From contig NZ_LNSB01000019.1 of assembly GCF_001468285.1 (NCBI RefSeq), forward strand, positions 24,449 through 88,448: a stretch of 64,000 nucleotides of DNA, in the 5' to 3' direction. The translations under genes were made by a program, and so were the position numbers. The notes under the pieces were generated by a model, which did not search any database, was not told the DNA's origin, and worked only from the letters and a program-made list of their open reading frames with translations. Shown here piece by piece: positions 17,549-25,921 of the stretch. The DNA is from Sphingopyxis sp. HIX (lineage in GTDB: Bacteria > Pseudomonadota > Alphaproteobacteria > Sphingomonadales > Sphingomonadaceae). The stretch's first letter is position 1. The number at the start of each line of letters is the position of its first letter.

Positions 17549-17631
17549 GTGTCGCGCTATGCGCCAGTGCGGCGGGACCTGGCAAGCAGAAAGATGGAGC
17601 GAAAAGCGCCACGATCTGGAGGGAGAGGAAG

Positions 17632-19941
17632 ATGCATAAGGCTGTATTGATGGCCGGGGTCGCCATCGCCACCATCGGTGTTTCGCCCGCTTGGGCCCAG
17701 AGCGCCGCGCCGGCCGGCGCCGCCGAAGAGGACAGCGGTCTCGTCGATATCGTCGTGACCGCGCAGCGCCGCTCCGAAAATCTCCAGAAGGTCCCGGTCG
17801 TGGTCACCGCGGTCGAACCCGATGTGCTGGAGGCGCGCAACGTGTCGACGCTGCAGGACCTGCCCAAGCTGACGCCGTCGCTGACGGTGCAGAACCAGGC
17901 GAGCAACGTCACCCCCTTCATCCGCGGCGTCGGCTCGACCGTCACCGGCGCGGGGCAGGCGGCGAGCGTCGCCACCTATGTCGACGGCGTCTATATCTCG
18001 ACGCTGACCAGCGCCGCCTTCGACCTCGACAATGTCGAACAGGTGCAGGTGCTCGAAGGACCGCAGGGTTCGCTCTATGGCCGCAACGCGACCGGCGGCG
18101 CGATCGTCGTCACGACGAAGACGCCGCGGCCGGGCGATCCGCTCTCGGGCCGCTTCCGCGCCGGTTATGGCAATTACGACAATCGCGAAGCCTCGGCGAT
18201 CGTCTCGGGCGGGCTCGGCGACATGTTCGCCTTCTCGGTCAACGGATCGATCCGCAAGCGCGACGGCTATATCAGGAACCTCAACGCGCCGGGCACGGGC
18301 AGCAGCAACGACGATTTCTACGACCGCGATTCGAAGTCGATCGGCGCCGTCCTGGTGTACAAGCCGTCCGAACAATTCGACCTGGTGCTGCGCGCCCAGC
18401 ATTTCGAATCCGACGACCGGTCGGGGCAGGGCTATCAGGCGGTCGGGCTCGACATCGACGTCGGCGGCACCGGCCTCAACGGGTCGCAGCTCTATTATGC
18501 GGGCTTCCTGCAAAGCTTCGGCGTGCCCGCCGCCGATGCGCTGGCGGCGGCGGCGAACCTGCGCTTCAGCAACCGGCACGGCGCGACCTATGAGAATGAA
18601 GCCAATGGCTCGACGCGCGGTATCCTGCGCCCCGGCCCGGCAGGCTCGTTCGTCCAGCTCAATACCGAAACCTATTCGGCCAAGGCCACGCTCGACCTCG
18701 GCTCGGTCGAGGTCAGCTCGCTGACCGCCTACCAGACCGCCGAATCGCTGTCGGCCACCGAAATTCTCTTCGCCGACCCGACCAGCTATCCCGCCGGCTT
18801 CCAGGGCGGCACGGTCGGCTTCACCGGCGATTTCCCGTCGCGCACCTGGCAGCAGGAATTCCAGATCGCGTCGGTCGATTCGCCCGTCCAGTGGATCGCG
18901 GGCGTGGTCTATCTCGACGCCGCGGGCGACGTGCTGCTCACCGGCGACCTGCCGCCGCTGTCGGCGCTGACCGCCGACAACCGCTGGCAGAACAAGTCGA
19001 TCGCGGGTTTCGGCCAGATCACCGTGCCGATCACCGATCGGCTCAGCATCACCGCGGGCGGGCGCTACACCGACGAAAAATATACCAGCGACGACTTCAT
19101 CTCGCTCACCGACCCGCGCAACGTGTTCGGCACCCCGAACCAGGGGCGGCAGGTGCTGAAGGGATCGAAGTTCACCTATACCGGCCGCATCCAGTACGAC
19201 ACCGGCGATCTGCTGCTCTATGCGGGGGTGTCGACGGGGTTCAAGGGCGCGACGCTCTCGAACACCAACCTGCTCAGCCCCGGCGTGACGCCCGAAACGA
19301 TCACCTCGTTCGAGGGCGGCGCGAAGATCCGCCTGTCGCCCGACGCGCGGCTCAACCTCGGCGCCTTCCACTATGATTATGGCAATATCCACATCGCCTA
19401 CACCGACTCGGCGAGCGGTTCGAACATCCTGGTGAACGGCACCGGCGCCAAGATCAGCGGCGCACAATATGACCTGTTGTGGCAGGTGTCGCCGATGTTC
19501 AGCCTGCGCTCGAACGGTTTGGTACTCGACACCAGCTACGACCGCGACGTCCAGTCGGCGGGTGGGGCGGGGGTGCTCTTCATCAAGGGCAATCGCCTCG
19601 CGGGCGCACCGAAATTCGCGCTGTCGCTCGGCGCCGACGTCAAATTGCCGGTCGGCGACGGCGAGCTCAAACTGTCGGTCGATGCCTCGCACAACGACGG
19701 CTATTATTTCGATGCCGAGAATCTGACCGGCACCGGCGGCGCGACGGCGCGCAGCATGCAGCTCGTCGACGCCAGCCTGACCTATACCGCCCCCGACGAG
19801 CGCTGGCTGGTCTCGCTGTTCGCGGCGAACATCACCGACGAGAAATATTTCGACAGCGGCCTGCCGATCAGCGGCCTCGTGCGCAACGCGCGCGCGGCAC
19901 CGCCGGCGACCTATGGCGTGCGCGTCGGGTTCAACTTCTGA
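17632..19941 (+). CDS. TonB-dependent outer-membrane receptor
   Basis: 769 residues. Signal peptide ends near residue 23 (AWA before QSA), then DIVVTAQRRSENLQKVPVVV (about 38-57, TonB box and plug start) and the plug signature LEGPQGSLYGRNATGGAIVV (about 139-158). The barrel ends in YGVRVGFNF with terminal Phe. It imports the cluster's substrate into the periplasm. Start ATG 17632 follows GGAGGGAGAGGAAG. The P450 gene overlaps the stop by one base. Regulation by TetR 14683 is inferred from the operator over its promoter. Confidence 0.93.
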   Translation: MHKAVLMAGVAIATIGVSPAWAQSAAPAGAAEEDSGLVDIVVTAQRRSENLQKVPVVVTAVEPDVLEARNVSTLQDLPKLTPSLTVQNQASNVTPFIRGVGSTVTGAGQAASVATYVDGVYISTLTSAAFDLDNVEQVQVLEGPQGSLYGRNATGGAIVVTTKTPRPGDPLSGRFRAGYGNYDNREASAIVSGGLGDMFAFSVNGSIRKRDGYIRNLNAPGTGSSNDDFYDRDSKSIGAVLVYKPSEQFDLVLRAQHFESDDRSGQGYQAVGLDIDVGGTGLNGSQLYYAGFLQSFGVPAADALAAAANLRFSNRHGATYENEANGSTRGILRPGPAGSFVQLNTETYSAKATLDLGSVEVSSLTAYQTAESLSATEILFADPTSYPAGFQGGTVGFTGDFPSRTWQQEFQIASVDSPVQWIAGVVYLDAAGDVLLTGDLPPLSALTADNRWQNKSIAGFGQITVPITDRLSITAGGRYTDEKYTSDDFISLTDPRNVFGTPNQGRQVLKGSKFTYTGRIQYDTGDLLLYAGVSTGFKGATLSNTNLLSPGVTPETITSFEGGAKIRLSPDARLNLGAFHYDYGNIHIAYTDSASGSNILVNGTGAKISGAQYDLLWQVSPMFSLRSNGLVLDTSYDRDVQSAGGAGVLFIKGNRLAGAPKFALSLGADVKLPVGDGELKLSVDASHNDGYYFDAENLTGTGGATARSMQLVDASLTYTAPDERWLVSLFAANITDEKYFDSGLPISGLVRNARAAPPATYGVRVGFNF

Positions 19942-21194
19942 TGGCGACGATCGCGCCGCCGATCGACGACGACGCGATCGTCGACCCCGCGACCTACGCC
20001 GACCCCGACACCTATGACCGGCTCTTCGCGCGGCTGCGCGAGGAGGATCCGGTCCACTGGACCGCGCCTGCCGACTATCGTCCCTTCTGGAGCGTCACCA
20101 AATTCGCCGACATCCAGGAGGTCGAGCGCAACGCCGCGCAGTTCCTCAACGCGCCGCGGATGATGCTGCGGCCGTTGTCGGTCGAGGAGCAGGTGCGTAA
20201 ATTGACCGGCGGCAGCGCGCTGATGCTGCGCGACATCGTCCATATGGACGGCCGCGACCATATGGCGCACCGCAAGCTGACGCAGGCCTGGTTCATGCCG
20301 GCGCGGCTGAAGGCGCTCGAGGAGGATCTGCGCGCGCTCGCCCGCCATTTCGTCGGCCAGATGATCGAGCGCGGCGGCAGCTGCGATTTCGTCGACGATG
20401 TCGCGGTCTGGTATCCGCTGCGCGTCATCATGCGCATCCTTGGCGTGCCCGCCGAGGACGAGGCCAAGATGCTGGTGCTGACGCGCGACATCTTCGGCCC
20501 CGACGATCCCGACGTGCGTAAGGGCCCGAAGCCGGACCTCGCGACGACGATCAAGGGCTTCACCGACTATTTCGCCGCGCTGACCGAGGCACGCCGCCGC
20601 GATCCATCGGACGATATCGCGACCTTGCTGTCGACTGCCGAAGTGGACGGACAGCCGATCGGCACGCTCGAGCTGATGTCCTATTACATCATCATCGCGA
20701 CCGCGGGGCACGACACGACCAGCTCGACGATCGCGGGCGGGCTGCTCGCGCTGCTCGAGAACCCGGGCGAGATGGCGCGGCTGCGCGCCGATCCGTCGAT
20801 TCTTGCCGCAAACGGCGTCGACGAGATGGTGCGCTGGGTGACCCCGGTGAAGCATTTTTTCCGCACCGCGGTCGAGGATTATGAGCTGCGCGGGAAAAGG
20901 ATCAGGGCGGGCGACCACCTGATGCTGTGCTACCCTTCGGCAAACCGCGACGAAGAGGCCTTCGCCGATCCCTTCCGCTTCGACCTGTCGCGCCCGCCGA
21001 ACCGGCACCTCGCTTTCGGCTATGGCCCGCACCTCTGCCTCGGCCAGCATCTCGCCAAGATGGAGATTCGCATCTTCTTCGAGGAACTGCTCGCGCGCGT
21101 CGACGCGATCGAACTCGCGGGCGATCCCGCCTGGGTGGCGTCGAACTTCGTCAGCGGGCTCAAGCGCCTGCCGATCGCCTATAAAGCGCGATAG
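19941..21194 (+). CDS. Cytochrome P450 monooxygenase
   Basis: 417 residues from ATG 19941, coupled to the receptor by TGATG. All P450 hallmarks are present: I-helix AGHDTT (255-260), ExxR Glu295-Arg298, and the heme-thiolate loop FGYGPHLCLGQ with Cys366. Soluble bacterial class I type, with no membrane anchor. It hydroxylates an imported hydrophobic compound using electrons from a ferredoxin and reductase; no ferredoxin is adjacent, and the FNR-like gene at 52524 is a distant candidate. Sequence resembles sterol/terpenoid-type bacterial P450s, but the substrate is uncertain. Confidence 0.95.
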   Translation: MATIAPPIDDDAIVDPATYADPDTYDRLFARLREEDPVHWTAPADYRPFWSVTKFADIQEVERNAAQFLNAPRMMLRPLSVEEQVRKLTGGSALMLRDIVHMDGRDHMAHRKLTQAWFMPARLKALEEDLRALARHFVGQMIERGGSCDFVDDVAVWYPLRVIMRILGVPAEDEAKMLVLTRDIFGPDDPDVRKGPKPDLATTIKGFTDYFAALTEARRRDPSDDIATLLSTAEVDGQPIGTLELMSYYIIIATAGHDTTSSTIAGGLLALLENPGEMARLRADPSILAANGVDEMVRWVTPVKHFFRTAVEDYELRGKRIRAGDHLMLCYPSANRDEEAFADPFRFDLSRPPNRHLAFGYGPHLCLGQHLAKMEIRIFFEELLARVDAIELAGDPAWVASNFVSGLKRLPIAYKAR

Positions 21195-21207
21195 GCGCCG
21201 CCATCGC

Positions 21208-22218
21208 CTAGGGCTTCCGCACCTCCTGGAAGGCCTGCGCGCGATAGAGGCCGTTCGCCGGCGCGGTGCCGAACAGCATCGGCGGTTCGCCCGTGCCGCC
21301 GCGCGCATTGAACATCGTGCTCAGATGCACCCCGCCGGTGCGGCCGTTCCAATGCCCGCGCGCCGGCATGCCGACCTCCAGATAGCGCCCGCCCATGCCG
21401 AGGAGGACATTGCCGAGCCCTTCGAGCTCGACGCTGTGCGCGCCGAGCGCGCCGGCGTCGAAGGTCACGCGCGCATCGCGCATCGTCATCCCGTCGAGCG
21501 TCACCCCGAAGCGCGCATCCTGGGTCAGCGGCCGCGCGAGCTCGCCACCCTGGATGACGAAGCCGGTGCGGTTGCGCTTGCCCGAAAAGGTGATCGACTC
21601 GCTCATGCTGAAGATCAGCTCGGGGCCGAACGAGCCGACGAGCCAGAAGAAGGTCGCGAGCGCCGCTTCGGGATCGTCGTGCTTGCGCACCCCCCAGCTA
21701 TGGTCGCGGTGGCCGAAGCCGTCGACCGCCCAGCGCCGCTCGCCGATCCGCATCGTCCCGCGCACGCGCCCCGCGACCTCGGTGTGCATCGACGCGAATT
21801 TCTCGCGGAAACCGCCGGTCAGGCCCGACAGCGCCCAGGCGTCATAATGCGGGTGGAGATTTTCGACATGCAGGTCGAGCGAACAATCCGTGTCTTCCGC
21901 CACCCAGCGGTTGGTCGCGCTGTCGAAAGTCGCGGTGAGAAAGCCGTCGATCGCGAACCCGCTCTCGAAGCGGTCGCCGTCGCGCATCGGCACGTCGAGC
22001 CGCGAGCGGTTATAGCCCATTCCCGGCGCCACCACGCCGAAGGTGCAATTGCCCGTCCCGAGGTTGGGGTGATGGCCGATGCGGATGAATCCGCCCAAGC
22101 CTTGCTCGATATCCTGGAAGCAGAGCACGACGCTTTCCTGCCAATGCGCATCGGCTTCGGGGGCGTGCGGCCATTCGTCCTCGACCGGCAGGACGATTAT
22201 GTCGGCGGCGGGGATCAT
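21208..22218 (-). CDS. CrtC/AttH-like (DUF7064-type) protein
   Basis: 336 residues from ATG 22218, which overlaps the upstream kinase stop by 4 nt (ATGA). The sequence looks like a two-part lipocalin-like beta-barrel protein. Conserved-looking motifs are DAHWQESVVLCFQD (about 23-36) and FGHRDHSWGVR (168-178), the latter typical of DUF7064/DUF7065 proteins often paired with APH-like kinases. No signal peptide. Function unknown. The tight coupling suggests it works with the kinase on the same hydrophobic substrate, perhaps as a binding protein or hydratase/isomerase (inference). Confidence 0.75.
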   Translation of the reverse strand: MIPAADIIVLPVEDEWPHAPEADAHWQESVVLCFQDIEQGLGGFIRIGHHPNLGTGNCTFGVVAPGMGYNRSRLDVPMRDGDRFESGFAIDGFLTATFDSATNRWVAEDTDCSLDLHVENLHPHYDAWALSGLTGGFREKFASMHTEVAGRVRGTMRIGERRWAVDGFGHRDHSWGVRKHDDPEAALATFFWLVGSFGPELIFSMSESITFSGKRNRTGFVIQGGELARPLTQDARFGVTLDGMTMRDARVTFDAGALGAHSVELEGLGNVLLGMGGRYLEVGMPARGHWNGRTGGVHLSTMFNARGGTGEPPMLFGTAPANGLYRAQAFQEVRKP

Positions 22219-23339
22219 GCGTCGATCCCCGGTACCAGCGCCGCCAGCCGCTTTCGCGACGCGGTCCAATAGGTCCGCTCGACGTCGGCGAGTTCGGGCG
22301 GCAGGCGGCTCATGCCCATCGAGGCGAAGACCGCGAGCCGCCATTCGCCCAGCACCTGCGCAAAATCCCAGTCGTCGAGCTTGCCGCGCGCTTCCGCATA
22401 AGCCGCAATCATCTCGTCGGGCGCGGGGATGCCCTCGACGGGCGGCGCGAGCAGCGCGAAATGCGCGATGCCGGCGATCTGATAGGCAAGGTCGGCCTCG
22501 CCGACGCCCGGATGCGCCAGCTCCCAGTCGAGCAGCGCGACGACCTTGCCGTCTTCGCCATACATGAAGTTCGAGATATTGGCGTCGCCATGCGCGAGTT
22601 CGGGCGCGCGGTGGCGCGGCGCGTTCTCGGTCAGCCAGTCCGCAACCGTCTCCAGCGTCTCGCGAATGTCGCGGTAGAAATCGGCTTTCGCCCCGGCCGC
22701 GGCAGGCGGGATCGTCCGCCGCAGCTCGATCAACGACCAGCTTATCTCGCGATCGAGATAATGGCCGGCACCGCCGCGCTGCGCGAAATGCTCGTCGGCA
22801 AGACCCTCGGGCGGGGTCTTGTGCATCCGTGCGAGCGTCCGCGCCGCTTCGAGCAGCATCGCGTGCCGACCGGCCGCATCGACGGCCATATAGGGGCCTT
22901 CGTTGAAGGGCATGGTGCTCGGTGCGATCCCCTCGATCCGTTCCATGAACAGCCCGGGCTTGCCGTTCACCGCACCGTCGGCATCGAGCCAGAGCGCCTT
23001 GGGAACGGGGAGCCCGCGCGCGTGCAGGCCCTGCATGATCGAAAATTGCGGCGGCAGCGAATATTGGCTGAAAAAGGCGCCGCCCAGGTCGTAGCGGAAG
23101 ACGAGCCTGCGCACCTGCCGGGTGCCGTTCGCCTCTATCTCGGCGTCGAAAAGGATCGTTCCGCTCGATGCGCCCGCCGAGCGGCGGCCCGAATCGATGC
23201 TTATGTCGGCGACCGTTCCGCCGACATCGTCCTGCCGCGCCAGGAATCTCTCCAGCCCCGCGGCGACGCGATCGTCTTCGCCCGTTTGCGTCGCCCCCGT
23301 GATTGCACGGCTGGCCGCCAGCGCATTGTCTTCCGCCAT
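22215..23339 (-). CDS. APH/choline-kinase-like phosphotransferase
   Basis: 374 residues. Kinase fold of the aminoglycoside phosphotransferase/ACAD10-like group, with catalytic HGDANISN (250-257) and metal-binding DWE (271-273). Members phosphorylate small hydroxylated molecules; the best-known catabolic case is LvaA of Pseudomonas levulinate degradation, which phosphorylates 4-hydroxyacyl-CoA. Here it may phosphorylate a hydroxylated intermediate made by the P450 (inference). Start ATG 23339 lies 44 nt downstream of a GACrAA-type operator. First gene of a two-gene operon with 21208-22218. Confidence 0.88.
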   Translation of the reverse strand: MAEDNALAASRAITGATQTGEDDRVAAGLERFLARQDDVGGTVADISIDSGRRSAGASSGTILFDAEIEANGTRQVRRLVFRYDLGGAFFSQYSLPPQFSIMQGLHARGLPVPKALWLDADGAVNGKPGLFMERIEGIAPSTMPFNEGPYMAVDAAGRHAMLLEAARTLARMHKTPPEGLADEHFAQRGGAGHYLDREISWSLIELRRTIPPAAAGAKADFYRDIRETLETVADWLTENAPRHRAPELAHGDANISNFMYGEDGKVVALLDWELAHPGVGEADLAYQIAGIAHFALLAPPVEGIPAPDEMIAAYAEARGKLDDWDFAQVLGEWRLAVFASMGMSRLPPELADVERTYWTASRKRLAALVPGIDA

Positions 23340-23382
23340 TGATCTCTCCCGAACCTCTCCAACGATCCGGCGGCAAAAATGC

Positions 23383-23402
23383 GACGAATATGAAATTTTG
23401 TC
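23383..23402. promoter_or_regulatory. GACrAA-type operator, copy 3
   Basis: GACGAATATGAAATTTTGTC, preceded by TGC and followed by AAATT exactly as in copy 1. It lies 44 nt upstream of the kinase start on the minus strand. Confidence 0.75.
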
Positions 23403-23413
23403 AAATTATTGAT

Positions 23414-23526
23414 CGGATCGCGCAGCGTCGAGCCTTGCAACCTCGTCGCCGCTGCCGGTTGAAACCGGCCAGCCCGGGCCGAAATTCCCCGCAGGGAAGC
23501 CCGCCCCGGGCTGGTCGCGCGATCCG
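23414..23526. other. Strongly structured intergenic element
   Basis: A perfect 10-bp inverted repeat, CGGATCGCGC (23414-23423) with GCGCGATCCG (23517-23526), encloses two more stems: GCCGGTT/AACCGGC (23454-23469) and CCAGCCCGGG/CCCGGGCTGG (23469-23478, 23505-23514). It lies downstream of the SDR stop and upstream of the kinase promoter. No U-run follows on either strand. It could be an insulating terminator, a small RNA or a processed 3' end. Confidence 0.5.
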
Positions 23527-23568
23527 AAACCCTGCCGCGCCGCCGCATCGCTTTCGGCAGGGAAGAGG

Positions 23569-24309
23569 TTAGGCGTTGATCCCGCCGTCGACGGTCAGCG
23601 TTGCGCCCGTGATCTGCCGCGCCGCCGGGCTGGCGAGGAAGGCGACGGCGGCGGCGACATCGGCGGGTTCGCCATAACGGCCGAGCGGCGTCTGCGCGCG
23701 CAGGACGTCGGCCTGCTCGCCCTCGGCGGGGTTCATGTCGGTGCCGGTCGCGCCCGGCTGGACGAGGTTGACCGTGATGTCGCGCGGGCCGAGTTCGCGC
23801 GCGAGGCCGCGGGTCAGCGAGATCTGCGCCGATTTGGTCGCCGAATAGACGGTGACGCCCGGCGCGACGACGCGATCGGCGAGCGACGAGCCGATGAAGA
23901 CGATCCGGCCGCCCTCGCCGAGATGCGGGATCGCCGCCTTGGCGAGCAGGATCGCCGCGCGCACATTGACCGACAGGAGCGCGTCGATGTCGTCGAGGCT
24001 CATCTCCTCGACCGCGCCGCCGCGCGCGATTCCGGCGTTGTTGACGACGATGTCGAGCCCGCCGAGCGCCGATACCGCGCCCGCGACCAGCCGCTCGATC
24101 GCCGCCGGATCGGCGCTGTCGGCCTGGATCGCGACACCCTTGCGGCCCGCCGCCTCGATCTTCGCGATCACCGCTTCGGCAAGGTCGGCGCTGCGCTCGT
24201 AACCGATCGCGACGTCGGCGCCCTGTTCGGCAAGCGCCAGCGCGATCGCGGCACCGATGCCGCGCGAGCCGCCGGTGACGAGGGCGCGTTTTCCTGCAAG
24301 ATTGCTCAT
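23569..24309 (-). CDS. Short-chain dehydrogenase/reductase
   Basis: 246 residues from ATG 24309; it has AAGGA about 9 nt upstream, while the alternative ATG 24324 does not. Cofactor motif TGGSRGIG (12-19), NNAG (90-93), catalytic Ser141/Ser142, Tyr155 and Lys159 (YSATK), and C-terminal GATLTVDGGINA. Resembles 3-oxoacyl-ACP reductase/glucose dehydrogenase-like SDRs. It is divergent from the TetR gene at 24446 with an inverted repeat between them, so it is probably the target of that TetR. Its substrate is unknown. Confidence 0.9.
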   Translation of the reverse strand: MSNLAGKRALVTGGSRGIGAAIALALAEQGADVAIGYERSADLAEAVIAKIEAAGRKGVAIQADSADPAAIERLVAGAVSALGGLDIVVNNAGIARGGAVEEMSLDDIDALLSVNVRAAILLAKAAIPHLGEGGRIVFIGSSLADRVVAPGVTVYSATKSAQISLTRGLARELGPRDITVNLVQPGATGTDMNPAEGEQADVLRAQTPLGRYGEPADVAAAVAFLASPAARQITGATLTVDGGINA

Positions 24310-24386
24310 GTCTCTGTCCTTCATTGGGGGAGGTCTTCCCTGGATGGCATGCCGCCGGTCGACGCCATGGCTATTTTTGTAGCGAA

Positions 24387-24441
24387 CGATACATAATTAG
24401 GGTGAAGCGTTGCGCAAGGGGTGCGCCGATATTATGTATCG
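24387..24441. promoter_or_regulatory. Inverted repeat between SDR and TetR
   Basis: Perfect 11-bp arms CGATACATAAT (24387-24397) and ATTATGTATCG (24431-24441), 33 nt apart, between divergent genes. The second arm ends 4 nt before the preferred TetR start. Likely half-sites or two operators of TetR 24446. Confidence 0.65.
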
Positions 24442-24445
24442 ATCG

Positions 24446-25111
24446 ATGCAAAAAGACGGTGATCTGCCCCGAAGCGACGATGAAAGCCCGGCCCGCGGGC
24501 GCGGGCGGCCGCGCGCGTTCGACCGCGAGGCGGCGTTGTCCGCTGCGACGCGGCTGTTCTGGACCAGGGGGTATGAGGCGACCTCGATCGCCGACCTGAC
24601 CGATGCGATGGGCATCGGCGCGCCCAGCCTCTATGCGGCGTTCCGGTCGAAGGACGCGCTCTTTGCCGAGGCGGTCGATTTTTATCAGCGGACCTATGGC
24701 GGGCTGGTCTGGTCGCGCTTCGAAGCTGCGGACAGCGCGCGCGAAGCGGTCCGCGCGCTGCTGATGGATTCGGCCGCGGCGCTGACCGGCGGGGTCGTCG
24801 ACATCCCCTTTGGCTGCATGGTCACGCTATCGGCGGTCGGCAGCGAAGGGCATCCCGAGCTCGGCGACCTGGTCCGCGCGGCGCGTCATATCGGGTTCGA
24901 ACGGATCGGCGACCGGCTGCGTCGCGCCATCGCCGGGGGTGAAATTCCCGCGGCGACCGATGTCGCAGCGCTCGCGCGCTTCATTCAGGCGGTGCAGGTC
25001 GGCATGTCGATCCTCGCCCGCGACGGGGTCGGCGAGGCCGAGCTTCGTGCGGTCGCCGAGGTGGCGATGCAGGGCTGGGACGCGCGGGTCGCGGGTGCCG
25101 GCAACGGGTGA
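24446..25111 (+). CDS. TetR/AcrR-family regulator
   Basis: 221 residues from ATG 24446. ATG 24434 and TTG 24410 are also in frame, but both fall in or before the inverted repeat; none has a clear ribosome-binding site, so the start is uncertain. An RGRPRAF motif precedes the helix-turn-helix (about 26-72: ...[36 protein letters not shown]), typical of the YcdC/AcrR-like subgroup that senses electrophiles or small organics. Probably represses the divergent SDR. Convergent with the next TetR gene. Confidence 0.88.
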   Translation: MQKDGDLPRSDDESPARGRGRPRAFDREAALSAATRLFWTRGYEATSIADLTDAMGIGAPSLYAAFRSKDALFAEAVDFYQRTYGGLVWSRFEAADSAREAVRALLMDSAAALTGGVVDIPFGCMVTLSAVGSEGHPELGDLVRAARHIGFERIGDRLRRAIAGGEIPAATDVAALARFIQAVQVGMSILARDGVGEAELRAVAEVAMQGWDARVAGAGNG

Positions 25112-25123
25112 GCGCGGCGCGAC

Positions 25124-25807
25124 CTAGCGACCGGCCGCCGCTACGCCGCGCATGATCGCGGCGACCATCGGCGCCATCAATTCCCTGCAATCGCGTCCGA
25201 AGACGAGCTTGCGCGAGGCTTCGAGCGAGACGAGGCCGTGCAGGCTCGCCCAGATCAGATGCGCGGCGTTCATCGGATCGCCGCGCTCGCCCGTCTCGGC
25301 GAAATAGGCCTCGACGACCTCGAGCACGACGTTCCACGCGCCCGACTGGCGGCGGATCGCGTCGCCGAAATCCTCGAGCATCCGGCCCGGATTGTCATAG
25401 ACCCAATAGTCGAACATCAGCCGGTAGGCGCGGCGCTCGCGGAGGCCGAATTCGAGATAGGCGGTGAGCATCGCCTCGAGCTTTTCGCGGCCGCTGTCGG
25501 CCTCGCCGACCGCCCCGCGCAGCGCCGCCTCGAAAGCCAGGAACGCGCGCGTGCGCAGTTCCTGGAGCAGATGGTCCTTCGTCGGGAAATATTTATACGG
25601 CATCATCGGCGAGGCGCCGATCACCCCCGCGATCTCGCGCATCGAGATCGCGTCGATGCCGCCGCGGTCGAACAGCGTCAGCGCCGCGCCGCAGATGCGG
25701 TCGCGCGCGGCGGCGTGCGCGACCCGCAGGTCTTCGGCCGATGCGGGCGGACGGCCGCGCCGCTTTTTGACGGGCGCCGCATCGGCAAGGGTCTTCGCTG
25801 TCGGCAA
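25124..25807 (-). CDS. TetR/AcrR-family regulator
   Basis: 227 residues if started at TTG 25807, which has GGAG 9 nt upstream. The frame is open to 25984, but the extra N-terminus is arginine-rich and overlaps the structured leader of the SMR gene, so it is probably not translated. A KKRRGRPPAS motif precedes the helix-turn-helix (about residues 38-82; SMREIAGVIGASPMMPYKYFPTKDHLL). The C-terminal part resembles the TetR_C WHG-like group. It is divergent from the SMR exporter gene and may or may not control it. Confidence 0.8.
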   Translation of the reverse strand: MPTAKTLADAAPVKKRRGRPPASAEDLRVAHAAARDRICGAALTLFDRGGIDAISMREIAGVIGASPMMPYKYFPTKDHLLQELRTRAFLAFEAALRGAVGEADSGREKLEAMLTAYLEFGLRERRAYRLMFDYWVYDNPGRMLEDFGDAIRRQSGAWNVVLEVVEAYFAETGERGDPMNAAHLIWASLHGLVSLEASRKLVFGRDCRELMAPMVAAIMRGVAAAGR

Positions 25808-25921
25808 GGTCTGCTGCTCCCGGGTCGCCGGACCCGCCCGGCGCCGGGAGATCCTATTCGTCCTCGGCCGCGCTTGGCAAATGGAAGCGCGATCGCGCGC
25901 GCTGGAAGGAGTGGACCGCGA

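Noticed and set aside
19479..19940. Long N-terminal extension of the P450 frame
   Set aside because: Overlaps the TonB receptor barrel; the P450 starts naturally at ATG 19941.
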